Below are positions 1-11,200 of a DNA stretch of 64,000 nucleotides, in pieces (positions within the stretch are counted from its first letter, which is position 1; the number at the start of each line of letters is the position of its first letter). The position numbers and the translations under genes were made by a program. A model generated the notes under the pieces. That model was not told the origin of the DNA and did no database searches. It saw nothing but the letters and a program-made list of their open reading frames with translations. The DNA is from Blumeriella jaapii (taxonomy: Eukaryota; Ascomycota; Leotiomycetes; Helotiales; Drepanopezizaceae). The stretch spans positions 1,674,001-1,738,000 of the forward strand of contig VWND01000002.1 in NCBI GenBank assembly GCA_009599575.1, in the 5' to 3' direction.

Positions 1-1869
1 ATCGGCATCGTCAGACTGGACAGCTCGTTTGACGTTCAATTTGCCGCGTTTTGTGGTGAGACGTCTTGAGGGGCGCTTCGTGGGTCTTAAATCATCGGAT
101 TCCGACACGGTACTGTCGTCGTGGATAGTTTGCGCAGAGCGGTTGCTGAGCCGAGTACTAACTCTACTGCTTTGGCGATCGTCTTTACTTGTCAATAGCG
201 ATACACGCCCCTTGTCCAGGCGACGCTTCTTGGTGATTGCTTGGTTGCCGCTTTGCTCATCGGAGTCGGTATCGATTGAAATCGTCGAGCTGTTCACAAA
301 TCCTGATCTGGAAAGCTTCGCGTGTGAACGCTTGCCAGCTTTACCAGCCATGTTGCGCTTGGTACTTGATGGATCGTCTGAATCGTGGGGACCGTCGTTG
401 AAGAAACTGAGTGCGGTCTGACCGTTGCGGAGCTGCAGGAGTTTTTCTAAAGAGACCTAGATTTTATGTGTCAGGGTTCAGTGATCATATGCATTGAGAA
501 TGAAGGTTAGACGAAGAGCGAAATTGAAGTAGGTTGGAAGGAGCTAATGACAAGCACAGCCTCGAAAATTGATCAAAACTACCAGCACCTAAGTGAGGAA
601 GTGAAGAAGTTAAATTCCCGAAAGGTTGGGAGAAATGAATGGACAGAAGGGACTTAACTCGCCGATGTCGAAAGTAAGAAATAGGAGAATGCAGTCTGGT
701 GATATGAGAGGGGGGGATGAAGGTAAAGGTAGATCAGAGATAGCAACAGAATTGGTGTAGGATCTTGAAGGCGCTACAAACCAAACGCTAGTTTTGATTG
801 TTGAAAATTAGAGAAAGGAAACGCGAGATAATAATTCACAAAGTGGTGTTCTCTTGAGATCTTGAGCCAAAGAAGAAGGCATGTGGTCTTAGCGGTGTTT
901 CCTTCCTATACTGGACAACTATTCACTGGATAGGAGTCTCGCTCTTACGACCTTACCTTATGATCCGAGAAAAATAGGGTTTAGAAGTAGCAGATTATTC
1001 TTTCGCTTGACTTCGAGGCCTGTGTTATAGCAACCGCCGGATTGGATCATGCTTGGGTGGGGCCAACTTGTGTGATTTGCATAAGAAGCAGCAGCAGAAG
1101 AAGTAGAAGAAGTAGCAGAAGTAGCAGAAGTAGCAGAAGAAGCAGAAGAAGCAGAAGAAGCAGAAGAAGCAGAAGAAGCAGAAGAAGCAGAAGAAGCAGA
1201 AGAAAGAAGAAGCAGAAGAAGCAGAAGAAGCAGAAGAAGCAGAAGAAGCAGAAGAAGCAGAAGAAGCAGAAAGAAGCAGAAGAAGCAGAAGAAGCAGAAG
1301 AAGCAGAAGAAGCAGAAGAAGCAGAAGAAGCAGAAGAAGTAGAAGAAGTAGCAGAAGTAGCAGAAGAAGCAGAAGAAGCAGAAGCAGAAGCAGCAGAAGC
1401 AGCAGAAGCAACAGAAGAAGAAGTAGTAGAAGAAGAAGAGAATCCTACTCACGGTATCTTCGGTATCGTTTTCATACTCAATTCTGTACCACGTAGAACC
1501 TGCCGGTCCTTGGATATTCTCCACAACCTTTCCTACTGTTGTAGCGCCTTGCAATGGCTGGTACTCCCAGGGGCGAGCAGGCGCCGATACTAAGACAGAC
1601 AATGCGCGGGCCTCTCTAGAATCCGAGCTTTGCTTGGGCAGATCTTGAAGTTGCTGTGATAGAGTGGAATGCGTCGGTGAGGGTTCGACATCTCTCTTGG
1701 CCCGTTCTGGTTCTGGTGCTTGCGGCTTGCTGTCGTTGTCCTTTGGTTCTAATGTGCGCGACTCGTCGCTCTCTCGACCTTTATTACACTCCTGCTCTAG
1801 CACATCTGGTACATTATCTTCTGAGGTTCGGGAATCGAATACATGATCGATGGGGATGGGCGAAGCCAT
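1..1869 (-). CDS. chromo-like domain protein, 3' end outside window
   Basis: I read two exons: 1869-1453 (ATG at 1869, 139 codons) and 456 down to the window edge. The joining intron (1452-457) starts GTGAGTAGG, ends CTGAC...CTAG, and keeps phase 0. The first exon is acidic and polar, then from about residue 99 resembles a chromodomain-like fold (WEYQPLQG, KVVENIQ, WYRIEYENDTEDT). The fold continues directly into exon 2 (VSLEKLLQLRNGQTALSFF), which is the main argument for the splice. The rest of exon 2 is Ser/Asp/Lys/Arg-rich with nuclear-localisation-like patches (KKRRLDKGR, RPTKRPSRR). A chromatin-associated role is inferred from the domain only. The 996-nt intron is unusually long for a fungus because it holds a minisatellite, so a missed internal exon is possible. 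The gene diverges from MRM1. Confidence 0.6.
1083..1440. repeat. 9-bp minisatellite (GCAGAAGAA)n inside an intron
   Basis: About 358 bp of AGC/AGA/AGA-type 9-bp units, nearly all purine on the plus strand. The core is regular; the edges decay to GTAGAA, GCAGCA and GAAGAA variants. Two phase breaks (AGAAAGAAG near 1200 and AGAAAGAAGC near 1268) split it into three blocks. It lies entirely in the proposed intron of the minus-strand chromo-like gene, so the transcript would carry UUCUUCUGC repeats. All frames through it are long, low-complexity and artefactual. Confidence 0.9.
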
Positions 1870-2806
1870 CCTGGGTGAAAGAAGGGTGGCGTCCGCGATC
1901 TGCTGCGTAATCTATTGGCCATTATTCTACTGAGCATCGCATCGCTCAGGAAGACTGGACTGACCTGTGAATCTACTTTCTTTGTGCAATGAATGATCCC
2001 ATGATTTGGAACTCCTCGAGACGCGGGCAGGGGAGGGGACCGCAGTGCAGAATGCGGCGCAGAATGCTGCCGGTAGCCAGGCAGGCCTGTTGATCAAAGG
2101 AGTTGTCGACGGCTAGAAGCAATTGCCAGGCACGCGCAAGACGGACGATGCGTGAGAAAGATCGGGGATGGGGGTTGGGTCGAAGCTGTGATTGAGGTTG
2201 TGGTTATGGTGCGTGTCGGCAGAAAATCGACGTGCAAGTAAGATGTTGAAATCCGACGCACTGGGACGGAACACCAAACACGCGTCGTGACGACGCGCTT
2301 ATCGATTGTTAGGTCGACACCTTGAGTACTTGTGGCGCACCCCACAGCCCTTCCCAAACCTTTTTTGCACAAGACATCACGCGTTAAGTGCCTGGCTACT
2401 TGACTTCTACAGTACATCACTTGGCGTGGAAAAAGAATCGTCTGTTGTCTTTCCTCTCTCCGCACGGCTTGTGTGTCTATGCTTGATACGTGGGTGTAAA
2501 TAGGTAGGTGGGCAAGGAGAAAGAAAGATACAAGCTATCAGCGTTCTACAGTACAGTCCCTAAGGGTCATACAGTACCTCAAGATGCCTTTCACTGAGCT
2601 TCACCTCCTCCAGGTCTTGGCTGCACTGCACTACTTCCAGGCGGGACGATCCGCCTGAATCCCTGCCCTGCTAAGTTGTCGCGGAAGAAAGGAAAACTTG
2701 AGAGAAAACCCTTCTTGGCTTGGTGCGCTGGAGTCCTTCGGTCCCATCCTCGCATCCAAGTTCGCCCGGTACAACTGCCTCACTTCGAAATCTATCCCTT
2801 CGTGCG
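1870..2806. other. divergent intergenic region, no gene seen
   Basis: Spacer between the starts of the minus-strand chromo-like gene and MRM1; it should hold both promoters. No convincing coding stretch: open frames here lack splice-consistent continuation. Two TACAGTAC motifs occur at 2547-2554 and 2570-2577, the first examples of the motif repeated across the window's intergenic DNA. Confidence 0.5.
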
Positions 2807-4573
2807 ATGAACAGTTTAGTTCTGTCGCGCAGGGCGGTGCTACTCAGGATCCCATCTTCATCTCCATCTCCAGCTCCAGCTCCAGCTCCAGCTCCAACTT
2901 CCACTGCCATACAGCTTCGCTCATACGCTGGCAGAGCAAGCGTCAACACTGCCATCGCCAGAGGGCTCCGCAAATCGAAAGCCGTCGGCTTCCGCGGCAG
3001 TTCGTCTGATCCACAAAAGACACAGGCCAAAAGCGACAGCACAGCAGGACGGCGAGGAGTCGGGGTCGGGGTTGGCAGCAGGTCCTCCGATATCAGAGCC
3101 CAGCCAGATGGCTTCAAATCGTCACTGAGGTCGGGAAATTCCGCTTCTAAACCCTTGTACCCTTCACTGTCATTCAAACGAGGGTCTAGGGATGCAATTG
3201 AAAATGGACATGGCTGGTCTGCCGCCGGCACAAAATCAAGATCTCGATTCAGCTCCAAGTCTGAACAGGAGCTCCCCAAAAGCCCACATGTTGATCGCAA
3301 GGCATTCACAGATCGGTCTTCCAGGGGCAAAAATCTTATGGACAGTCGAGCCCGATCATTCGAGAAGCGACCTTCTGGCTCCGGCAACAGATCTGACCAA
3401 ACAACAATTGAGCAGCGGAGTGACCGGTTTTCCGATCGACGCTCCTCGTTCGGTGATGACAGAAAGCCTCACGAGCTACACCACACTACTCCGACAGCCA
3501 GCAGCCCTCGTACCGCTCGAATTGTCAACCACAACATACCTCTCTCTATACCATACACCACACCGGCCTCGGAATTCCTGTATGGGACCTCAGTGGTTGA
3601 GGCCGCCTTGACATCCCGTCGTGCACCGAAGCGCAAGCTTTACAAACTCTATATCTACACGGGCGAAAACCGAGAGGATGCAGAACGAGATGCCAAACTC
3701 GAGCGACTGGCACGTAAAAATGGCGTCGACGTGGTTCGAGTGGGCAACGAGTGGGTTCGGTTGATGGACAAAATGAGTGCTGGACGTCCGCACAATGGCT
3801 ACATTCTCGAAGCGTCGCCTTTGCCCAGGTTGCCCATCACTCATCTAGGAGAATTTAGACCTGGATCTGACGAACAACAAGAAGGTTTCGAAGTCGCCAT
3901 TGACTACCAGTCTCGTGAAGATGCGGCAGTCAACGGAACCGAAAACTTCATCAAGTCTGCGAGGTCCCGCTCGGGAAGGAAGCCATTGGTTCTTTTACTT
4001 GACAGTATCGTAGATCCAGGAAACCTGGGCGGCATCATACGCACAGCGTCTTTCCTGGGTGTCTCCGCCATCGCCATCTCCACGCGCAACAGCGCATCCT
4101 TCACTCCTGTCGTTCTCAAGGCGTCCGCAGGCGCATCCGAAAACGTGACTTTGTTCTCTGTCAGCAAGCCTTCTGGCTTCGTGGTTGACTCCAAAACAGC
4201 AGGATGGAAGGTCTACGCAGCCGTCGCTCCTTCGAAGCGCAACGATCCGGCCATGCCCGAGTCCATATCCACCGACGACCTTCACGATCCATTGTCTGAC
4301 CACCCATGTATCCTCATGCTCGGAAGTGAGGGCGAGGGCCTTCGCTGGAATCTGAGAAGCAAAGCGGATGTTGATTTGTATATACAAGGTGGTGGGCAGA
4401 GCTACAGTGTTGACAGTTTGAATGTCAGTGTTGCGACGGGTATCTTGTGTAATTCTTTCCTGCGGAAGAGTACCAAACCCCCCATTCCAGAGCCTGTCTC
4501 AAAGATGGTATCGGTAGATGGCGAAGATGAAGCTGGAAGCACGGCTGAGACCTCAACAAAAGAGTTGTTCTAA
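2807..4573 (+). CDS. MRM1: mitochondrial rRNA 2'-O-ribose methyltransferase (SpoU/TrmH family)
   Basis: A single exon of 588 codons from ATG 2807. I chose that start because it opens a Ser/Arg/Leu presequence (MNSLVLSRRAVLLRI) typical of a mitochondrial signal; an in-frame open stretch continues 29 codons further up from a start at 2720. Residues about 70-240 are low-complexity Ser/Arg. The substrate-binding domain starts near residue 251 (SEFLYGTSVVEAAL). The trefoil-knot SpoU domain carries its three motifs: DPGNLGGIIRTASFLG (about 402), LGSEGEGL (about 504) and SLNVSVATGIL (about 537). The family (yeast Mrm1) methylates one guanosine of large-subunit mitochondrial rRNA using S-adenosylmethionine; assignment to Mrm1 rather than another SpoU enzyme rests on presequence and architecture. 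A CTCCAG repeat near 2868-2900 encodes SPAPAPAPAP. Confidence 0.9.
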   Translation: MNSLVLSRRAVLLRIPSSSPSPAPAPAPAPTSTAIQLRSYAGRASVNTAIARGLRKSKAVGFRGSSSDPQKTQAKSDSTAGRRGVGVGVGSRSSDIRAQPDGFKSSLRSGNSASKPLYPSLSFKRGSRDAIENGHGWSAAGTKSRSRFSSKSEQELPKSPHVDRKAFTDRSSRGKNLMDSRARSFEKRPSGSGNRSDQTTIEQRSDRFSDRRSSFGDDRKPHELHHTTPTASSPRTARIVNHNIPLSIPYTTPASEFLYGTSVVEAALTSRRAPKRKLYKLYIYTGENREDAERDAKLERLARKNGVDVVRVGNEWVRLMDKMSAGRPHNGYILEASPLPRLPITHLGEFRPGSDEQQEGFEVAIDYQSREDAAVNGTENFIKSARSRSGRKPLVLLLDSIVDPGNLGGIIRTASFLGVSAIAISTRNSASFTPVVLKASAGASENVTLFSVSKPSGFVVDSKTAGWKVYAAVAPSKRNDPAMPESISTDDLHDPLSDHPCILMLGSEGEGLRWNLRSKADVDLYIQGGGQSYSVDSLNVSVATGILCNSFLRKSTKPPIPEPVSKMVSVDGEDEAGSTAETSTKELF

Positions 4574-6253
4574 CCAAAAAATGAATCACTAATTGTACAC
4601 TCGTCTATCATATTTTTTGCTAGATACGTGCATTTGAGACACTGCGTTATTCAGAGAGCCATTTTTAGCCAGAGTGAAGGTCGCGAGAATGAAGCACCAG
4701 TAGTCTTAAGCAGGCGTAGCTATAAAGTTTTCATGAAAGCCGACGCGCATCTCAAGCCACCATTCATTGCAAGCTTCTTCTGCGAATCTGACAGAAGTTC
4801 TCGTCAATCAATGACACACTGTCGCCCGCCTCATGAAAGCCGTTGATAGGGCCGCAATCAATTCTCCTCAGCGGCTTTCTTCGAGGGACGAGATCCAAAA
4901 AAGACATTCTTCCATGGTTCAGCACTTGGTCACAAAACGGTGGCTCCTCTGACATGAAAGTCAGACTCAACAGGCATGTATAAACTCCTAGAGGCCGTCA
5001 TAGAGTGGATCTCTTCTCAAAACTATCACGCGCAAAGTCGCTTGTCATGAGCGCATATTATATCTGACTCTGTAAAAACCCAAAGTGGCCTCGGTGACGT
5101 GACGGCTGGCCCAAAGATATACGCGTATTCGTCTCGGAATGTCCAATGCTATCGCACGCTAGATGGTAAGAAAGAAAGACATATCACCAAGATGGAGAGC
5201 GAGAGCAAGATTTTAGATATGTATAGCCGTCTACAAATAGACGGACGATATCAGGACCCGTAAGCCGGAACACGCTATTCACGTGAACGGTCACGTGGTC
5301 ATACCGCAACGAGAAGGAACCTTCTCCCGAACCTAGAGCGGTCGATTTGATAACCTGCCAGCCAGCCAGCCTAGGTCCCGGGAGAACGATGGCGGGTGAT
5401 GGAGTTTCTTGGACGCTAGGTCTTGAGTTCGATGCTGTTCCTCTGGCTCGGACTGGCTACCTGTGACTGCACTCACTACGCAGTCAAGATCGCGAGGAAG
5501 TGATGTGGTGCGTTCTCGAACCCATAGACGTCGCTGTCGCGGAAGCTATTTTGCTCGAAATCGCAATTTATAACACGAGCTCGATGTTGAGAACAAGTTG
5601 GCGGGCGTGAAGATGCGCATTGCTGATGTTCTTGCTGTTATGGAACACGACCGCTTCTATATCCTCTTGTTCTTATCGGAGGTGGTATGTATTTGATGGT
5701 GTGTGGTGGCTCAGGTAGGTAGTCTTGGATGTGACTGACCATTCGGTGCGTACCTTACTCAAGATCTGTGCGAAAGTGCTCTTTCGCAATGCACTTCATG
5801 GCTCTTGGGTTAAAGCAAGGTGGATGGATGAATGCTTCGCTTTCTCTCTGAACCGACTTGAGAGATCGGAATTTGCGGAGTCTGCGGATTATGGAGTAGG
5901 AGCTTTGCGAACTCTTCCTTGGTCGAACACTCCGACTCTAATGAGGTTTTGGTTTCCCAGATGAGGTTGCGTATTTTCTGCTGTCTGAAGCTATAGTGTA
6001 TCTAAATCCTCGAATTTAGAAAGCGGTACGATAGCAAGTTATAGCTGTCGTTGATGCTGTGGTGAGGCAATCGGACTTGAAGAACGAGCTATTTGACATC
6101 GATCGCCAATTCTTGATCCATTCAGGAAGCCACGCGAGATGTTTAAAAAAAAATATGACCAACAGTCAAGGCTTTTACTCTGCTTCTTCAGTAGTGTTTC
6201 CTGTATAAGGGAAAAACGTATACAGGTATTCATATATTTAAATGTCAAAAACA
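4574..6253. other. gene-poor intergenic stretch
   Basis: No supportable gene in about 1.7 kb. Open frames are short (under 100 codons), lack splice continuation and have no recognisable motif. It holds a pair of CACGTG sites near 5280 and ends at the first copy of a three-copy repeat. Confidence 0.5.
5280..5297. promoter_or_regulatory. paired CACGTG E-box-like sites
   Basis: Two CACGTG hexamers, at 5280-5285 and 5292-5297, start 12 bp apart, so both lie nearly on the same face of the helix. CACGTG is the core site of bHLH factors in fungi. No gene start lies close on either side, so a regulatory role is only possible. Confidence 0.25.
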
Positions 6254-6512
6254 CAAAAAGATGGACACTGCCTGACAACTCTACAATCCTTGATTGCTTG
6301 AATAGATGCCCGCGGCGTGCGCGTCAACCCATCCCACTATCCGCGCAATTGCAGAAAGCAGAGAAGTCGATGTCCTCGCAGTACGATGTAGAGAATCGGA
6401 CTGATCGCGTTATTATGGCAGCTAAAAATTTGTTTTGGTAAATAAATAGAAATAGCCTTGTGCGCTGTACACGCGAGGCTTTGTTTACTTCGACTTTTGC
6501 TCTGCTTCTACC
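6254..6512 (+). repeat. triplicated unit, copy 1
   Basis: First of three direct tandem copies of a ~260-bp unit beginning CAAAAAGATGGACACTGCC. The central ~105 bp (from AGATGCCCGCGG to GTAGAGAAT) is identical in all three. Downstream parts differ by point changes and small indels. A stem (CCTTGTGCG with CGCGAGG) ends the unit. One frame is open for ~59 codons in every copy, but most differences between copies change the residue, which argues against a conserved protein. It could be a structured RNA or a remnant of an unknown repeat. Confidence 0.85.
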
Positions 6513-6563
6513 AAAACTGAGGTCAAATTTTTACAAGATATAAAAGATTTTGTGTCAAAAAAA

Positions 6564-6824
6564 CAAAAAGATGGACACTGCCTGACAACTCTACAATCTT
6601 TAATTGCTTGGATAGATGCCCGCGGCGTGCGCGTCAACCCATCCCACTATCCGCGCAATTGCAGAAAGCAGAGAAGTCGATGTCCTCGCAGTACGATGTA
6701 GAGAATCTGACTGACCGCGTTCATATAGCAGCTAGAAATTTGTTTTGGTGAATTTATAAAAATAGCCTTGTGCGTCGTCGTACACGCGAGGTTTTGTTTA
6801 CTTCGACTCTTGCGCTGCTTCTAC
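6564..6824 (+). repeat. triplicated unit, copy 2
   Basis: Second copy, 310 bp after the first. This copy has the perfect outer pairing GGATAG...CTATCC around the GC-rich centre; copies 1 and 3 have GAATAG there. The terminal hairpin is kept with a longer loop (TCGTCGTAC). The spacer between copies is AT-rich and unrelated. Confidence 0.85.
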
Positions 6825-6880
6825 AAAAAAAGTAAAACAAAAATTAGAAATTACATATTTTGGTCAATACTTTAAAATTA

Positions 6881-7113
6881 CAAAAAGATGGACACTGCCT
6901 GACAACTCTACGATCTTTAATCGCTTGAATAGATGCCCGCGGCGTGCGCGTCAACCCATCCCACTATCCGCGCAATTGCAGAAAGCAGAGAAGTCGATGT
7001 CCTCGCAGTACGATGTAGAGAATCTGACTGACCGCATTCATATAGGAGCTATTGAATCGTTCTAGTGAATTGTCTTGTGCGCCGCATACGCGAGGCTTTA
7101 TTTACTTCGATAT
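6881..7113 (+). repeat. triplicated unit, copy 3
   Basis: Third copy, 317 bp after the second, diverging earlier at its 3' side (after CATATAGGAGCTATTG). The terminal hairpin is still recognisable (TCTTGTGCG...CGCGAGG). No flanking target-site duplication or terminal inverted repeat is visible. Confidence 0.8.
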
Positions 7114-8241
7114 TTTTCGCGACGCGCAGCCCCCCTTCTCTCCCCCCCAACACCCCCTCGATGCCTGCAAGTAAAGGTATTTGGTTTTGACTATTCTCAT
7201 CAAAGTATACAATCTGTAATAGAACTACAGTATACAAGCATCGGTTACTCTTTATTGAGGCAGTTGATGAACCGTATAACGATCGTGTTTTTAGCTCATC
7301 GGGAACCACGTTTGTAGCTAGCTTTTTGTTCGTGAGACCCAACGTCTGACTACCCCCCACGGCATAAGACTAGGCCTTACCCCTTACGTAGCAGAACTTA
7401 AGATACTTCTGTTGCTGATAGCTCTACTCCATTATGGTGTGTGATTTGGTTCTTCCTGGAACATCTCCTAGCCTTTTCTACCTACGGAAATGTGACTGTG
7501 TCTGTGTGGTGCTTGTGCCTACGTTTACAATAAAGATTGTTACTTATTTTAGAAACTATGATTTAGGCTGATAACTAGAGGCCAGTTAGGTTTTTAAAGC
7601 AGAATAAACCAACCCAGCCACTTATTTGATATATCGGCAGTGATACTGTCATGTTTACAGTGCCAGGTGAAAAGGAAGTTTTGAAGCGTGACAGTTTTTT
7701 TTTGGAAGAATCTATTTGGTACTTTCATATCATATTGCTGACTCTGGAATTGATCTGATTCTTTGTTATAGCTTGTCCTATGTACTGGTCTTTGCTGTTA
7801 TACCCAACACATCAGTCTCACTTATCACAAACACCATCTATCATCCCTAGAGGTGTTTTATAACCTTTCACCTGATTTGATATTATGTCTTTTGTTATTT
7901 AGTAAAGCCTTTTATCGATAACATGTCAGGCTGTCTGCCATAGTGCCTGTCCCTTTCTCCACGTACATCAATTCTCCAGTCTGCCTATCTTCGAAATCCC
8001 ATAGACAGACAGCCTTGCTCCCTCACCCAATTCCATGCTATCTTTCCGCTCATACATACAAGACTTCGAATCTCAGACTTCTCTGAACTGAGCCTAGTGT
8101 CTTCTGATCGTTCGAATTACCCACACCAAGGCTTCCTGTGCAAAGCTGTGTACCCAGTCAACACCACCACACTCGCAACACGAACACCAACACCACGAAC
8201 ACCACCAACGCCACCAAAATTCATACCCCGAAGTAATCAAG
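7114..8241. other. AT-rich intergenic region, no gene seen
   Basis: The repeat array grades into AT-rich sequence without coding signal up to the promoter and leader of the next gene. The leader (about 8158-8215) holds an ACCAACACC-type simple repeat just before the ATG. Confidence 0.5.
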
Positions 8242-11200
8242 ATGCCGACCAAGAAGAGCCGGGTGAGAGCCAAGATGGCCGAGCAAGTAAGAATGGCCGA
8301 GAAAGCCAAGGAGGTCGAGCAATACAGAATGGCACTAGAGGAGGCAGACGCGGTACGTATTTTTCTCTCGTCGGACGCAAACAATTGTTTGCCGCGAACG
8401 AATTTCCTTCAGAGCTCTCAGGCACGTTGGATGCATCTGAAATATAAGCTACGTGGCTACACGCTTGCTCCACGAGTGTGGTTGCGATGGCGCGACGAGC
8501 TCTAGTTGGCTTGAAGCTATTCCGAGCACTTGCGCGCCTCGCTTCAGCGTCGCGATTTCCTTTCCATTCCCATCGAAATCTCCTATATCAAGGAGTCTCC
8601 AATACAAGAGAGATAGTGCTTCCTATTTCCACCGAAGGAAAGCGATCTGTGTGGGCCTTCCCCCAGATCAGATCGGAGTCGCTTGACTTCGGTTCAGACT
8701 TCACATCTTTCTCGTATACCCCAGGCTTGAGCATAACAGGAACGACCCCCAGCTATGACACCGAACAAGACGGAGCATCTGCTAACTTTGCTTGAACAGT
8801 TGGACCTTCCACCTCCGCCAATCCCGGCCCGCCTGGTAGGTTCCTTCCCGGTTTGCACCTTCCTCTCATACCACACCACCAACACAGCACGGAACGACAC
8901 AACACACACACATCTGCAGCAGCTCTGTCATACGTTTTCAGATGTCTTTATGTACACCAACACAAGCATGTGTGAGTCTCAGATTCTCAAGAGCCAGCGG
9001 CGCTGCTGCACCCGCGGACATCAAGCGATGTCGTTCGAAAGGCAGAGCTGCCCCGCCAGCTACTAGTGTAGCGTTCTGGGCATAGGCCATGCAAATACTG
9101 TTATAGTCTTCACATACAGCCACAACCTCAAGGTGTGGAGAACCAGTTGCTTCCAGTGGATAGCTCGATCTTGCCCTTGCAAAACGGCCAGTCTCGCCGT
9201 CAGAGACAAGCACACAAGCACTCGGTGTCTTGTACGACTTGAGGTAGAATCCTGAGAGTTCAAACAACGACCATGAGAGTCTGAGATAATACTTGGCGAT
9301 GGCAAAGTTGCCATTTGCTGCGCCATACTGGAGAAGAGAGAGAAATAGCTAGCAGCTTCCAGATTCCACTGCTCTGGTTTCATGAAAGGAAAATGGATGT
9401 ACTCTCTCTCTATGCAGAGTCCAGGCCATGAGAAAAGATGTACTGCAAAGTTGTAGATGCTCCCTTGACACCGGCGCTCCGGGCTGTTCGCGGGCTTACA
9501 CTCATCTCGGGTCCAGTGGTGCTTCCAGTTGCAAGCCAAATCAGACCTGCTCAAAGAAAGTCGTGCTTGATAATAGTCAAGCTGATTCAAACCATTTCCG
9601 AGATGGTTAAAACGCGTCTTCCAAGCGGGGAAAGTAACAAGGCCTGGCCTTGTAGTGCTGCTTTACAATGGAATTTGTCTTTGCGTGGAGAACGCGCATC
9701 GACGCTAGCGTTGTTTGTTTACTCGCTTCCATAGTCCCCCGCCCACAACCACCGCGACCTGATTTTACACGCCTACTAACAACCACTTTCGCAGCGACCC
9801 ACCTACACAGCAAACCACAACAACCTTCCAGGAGAGGCGCCCCACCCCGTCGTCGAGAATCCCGCTCCAAGTACGCCTTTGAACGTGGCTGGGCTGGACA
9901 AAGCTCCTCGTGGGAACGTTGAGCAAAGTACGAGGGCCGAGAGAGTAAGGGAGTTCTTCAAATCTGGCAAGATGGCCGAGGGACACGACCCTGAGCACAT
10001 TGACCTTCTGATGACAAGGCTCCTGAAAGATGGGTATCCCGTTAGCGAGAACTACCTTGCCGGCGCGTACATTTTCTCCGGATACAAGTTCCTTCTTACG
10101 ATCAAGTCCATCAAGACCGCAATCGATATGGGTAAGCGGATACTACCCTTTCCGTAAAGCCATAAGAGACTGACACTACACAGGCCAGCAGGCCTTACAA
10201 GAAGAAGGCCGCGTCAACTACAAGCGTGAGCGACAAGTGGCGGAGAGCTCTGGAGTCCAGGAGGATTCTTTCGCAGATGATGCTGTTCCCTTTACTATCC
10301 AAGAGGGCCAAGCCAGATCTGCCAAGTCAAAGTCATACATCGGCAATAAGAGATTTGGCAATGGCATGCCCGTCGCTCTAAACCTCTTCGTGATCTGGCT
10401 CAGGGAAGAAGATGGTATCATCAAGGACGCTATTGCCCCTTGCGCAGACGACGATGTTCCTATGTTCGAGCAGCTCTTGCAACGCCGTCAGCGCACAGAG
10501 CAGGAGATAGAAATCAGCCGCAAGTTCTACATCGAGGAGGCCAAATATCGTGACGAGCGCGCCGAGTACTTCAATAGATGCCAGTCACAAGGCTTCACCG
10601 GCGACGACCTCGAGAGGCTGATGGATGGATGGGAGTTGACCATGGCCCTTCCCCTCGACACCATTGCCCCCTTCCGTCGTGGAGCTCCTCGAGTGGACGA
10701 CGAAGGCAAGCCACAAAAGGCTGTCGAGCTCAAGCATTGCTGTCACTGTTATGGTGATGACGGTGCCGATGAGTTCCAACGTAATCGTCCGAGTGATGAC
10801 CCTGGTGTCTGCGCTGGTTGTGGCCAGATTCTCACCGAGAAGGACTCCTGGTTCACCAGAATCAGCAGAGATGTTGCCGCCGATAAGCTAAAGAAGGCTT
10901 CGGGGGCTGGTAAGAAGTCAGTCGATAAGATCGACACCCCAGCTGGGCCATCACCCGACGGCTCAAAGCATGCTGTGTCTACCCCCGCTGTTCACAGCCC
11001 AGACACGTCCAAGCCCGTTGACGTTCTTGCACTCGTTGCCTCCCAGCTCAAGAACGGCAACAAAGATGTTGCGTCCATCATCCGTGCTGGCCGCAAGGCA
11101 AATGGAGTGAACCAGGCCAAGGTCCGAAAGGCGGAGCTGGAGAAGGTCGACCGTATGCGCAGTCTGGCTGCTAAGGCGACTGCTGGGCAGCCGAATGCTT

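Noticed and set aside
2671..3387. 238-codon minus-strand open frame opposite MRM1
   Set aside because: It is the antisense of the Ser/Arg-rich N-terminal part of MRM1; no independent motif.
6254..7113. 5S rRNA or spliceosomal snRNA cluster
   Set aside because: The sequence does not match the 5S, U1, U2, U4, U5 or U6 landmarks I know, and I see no clear polymerase III A and B boxes.
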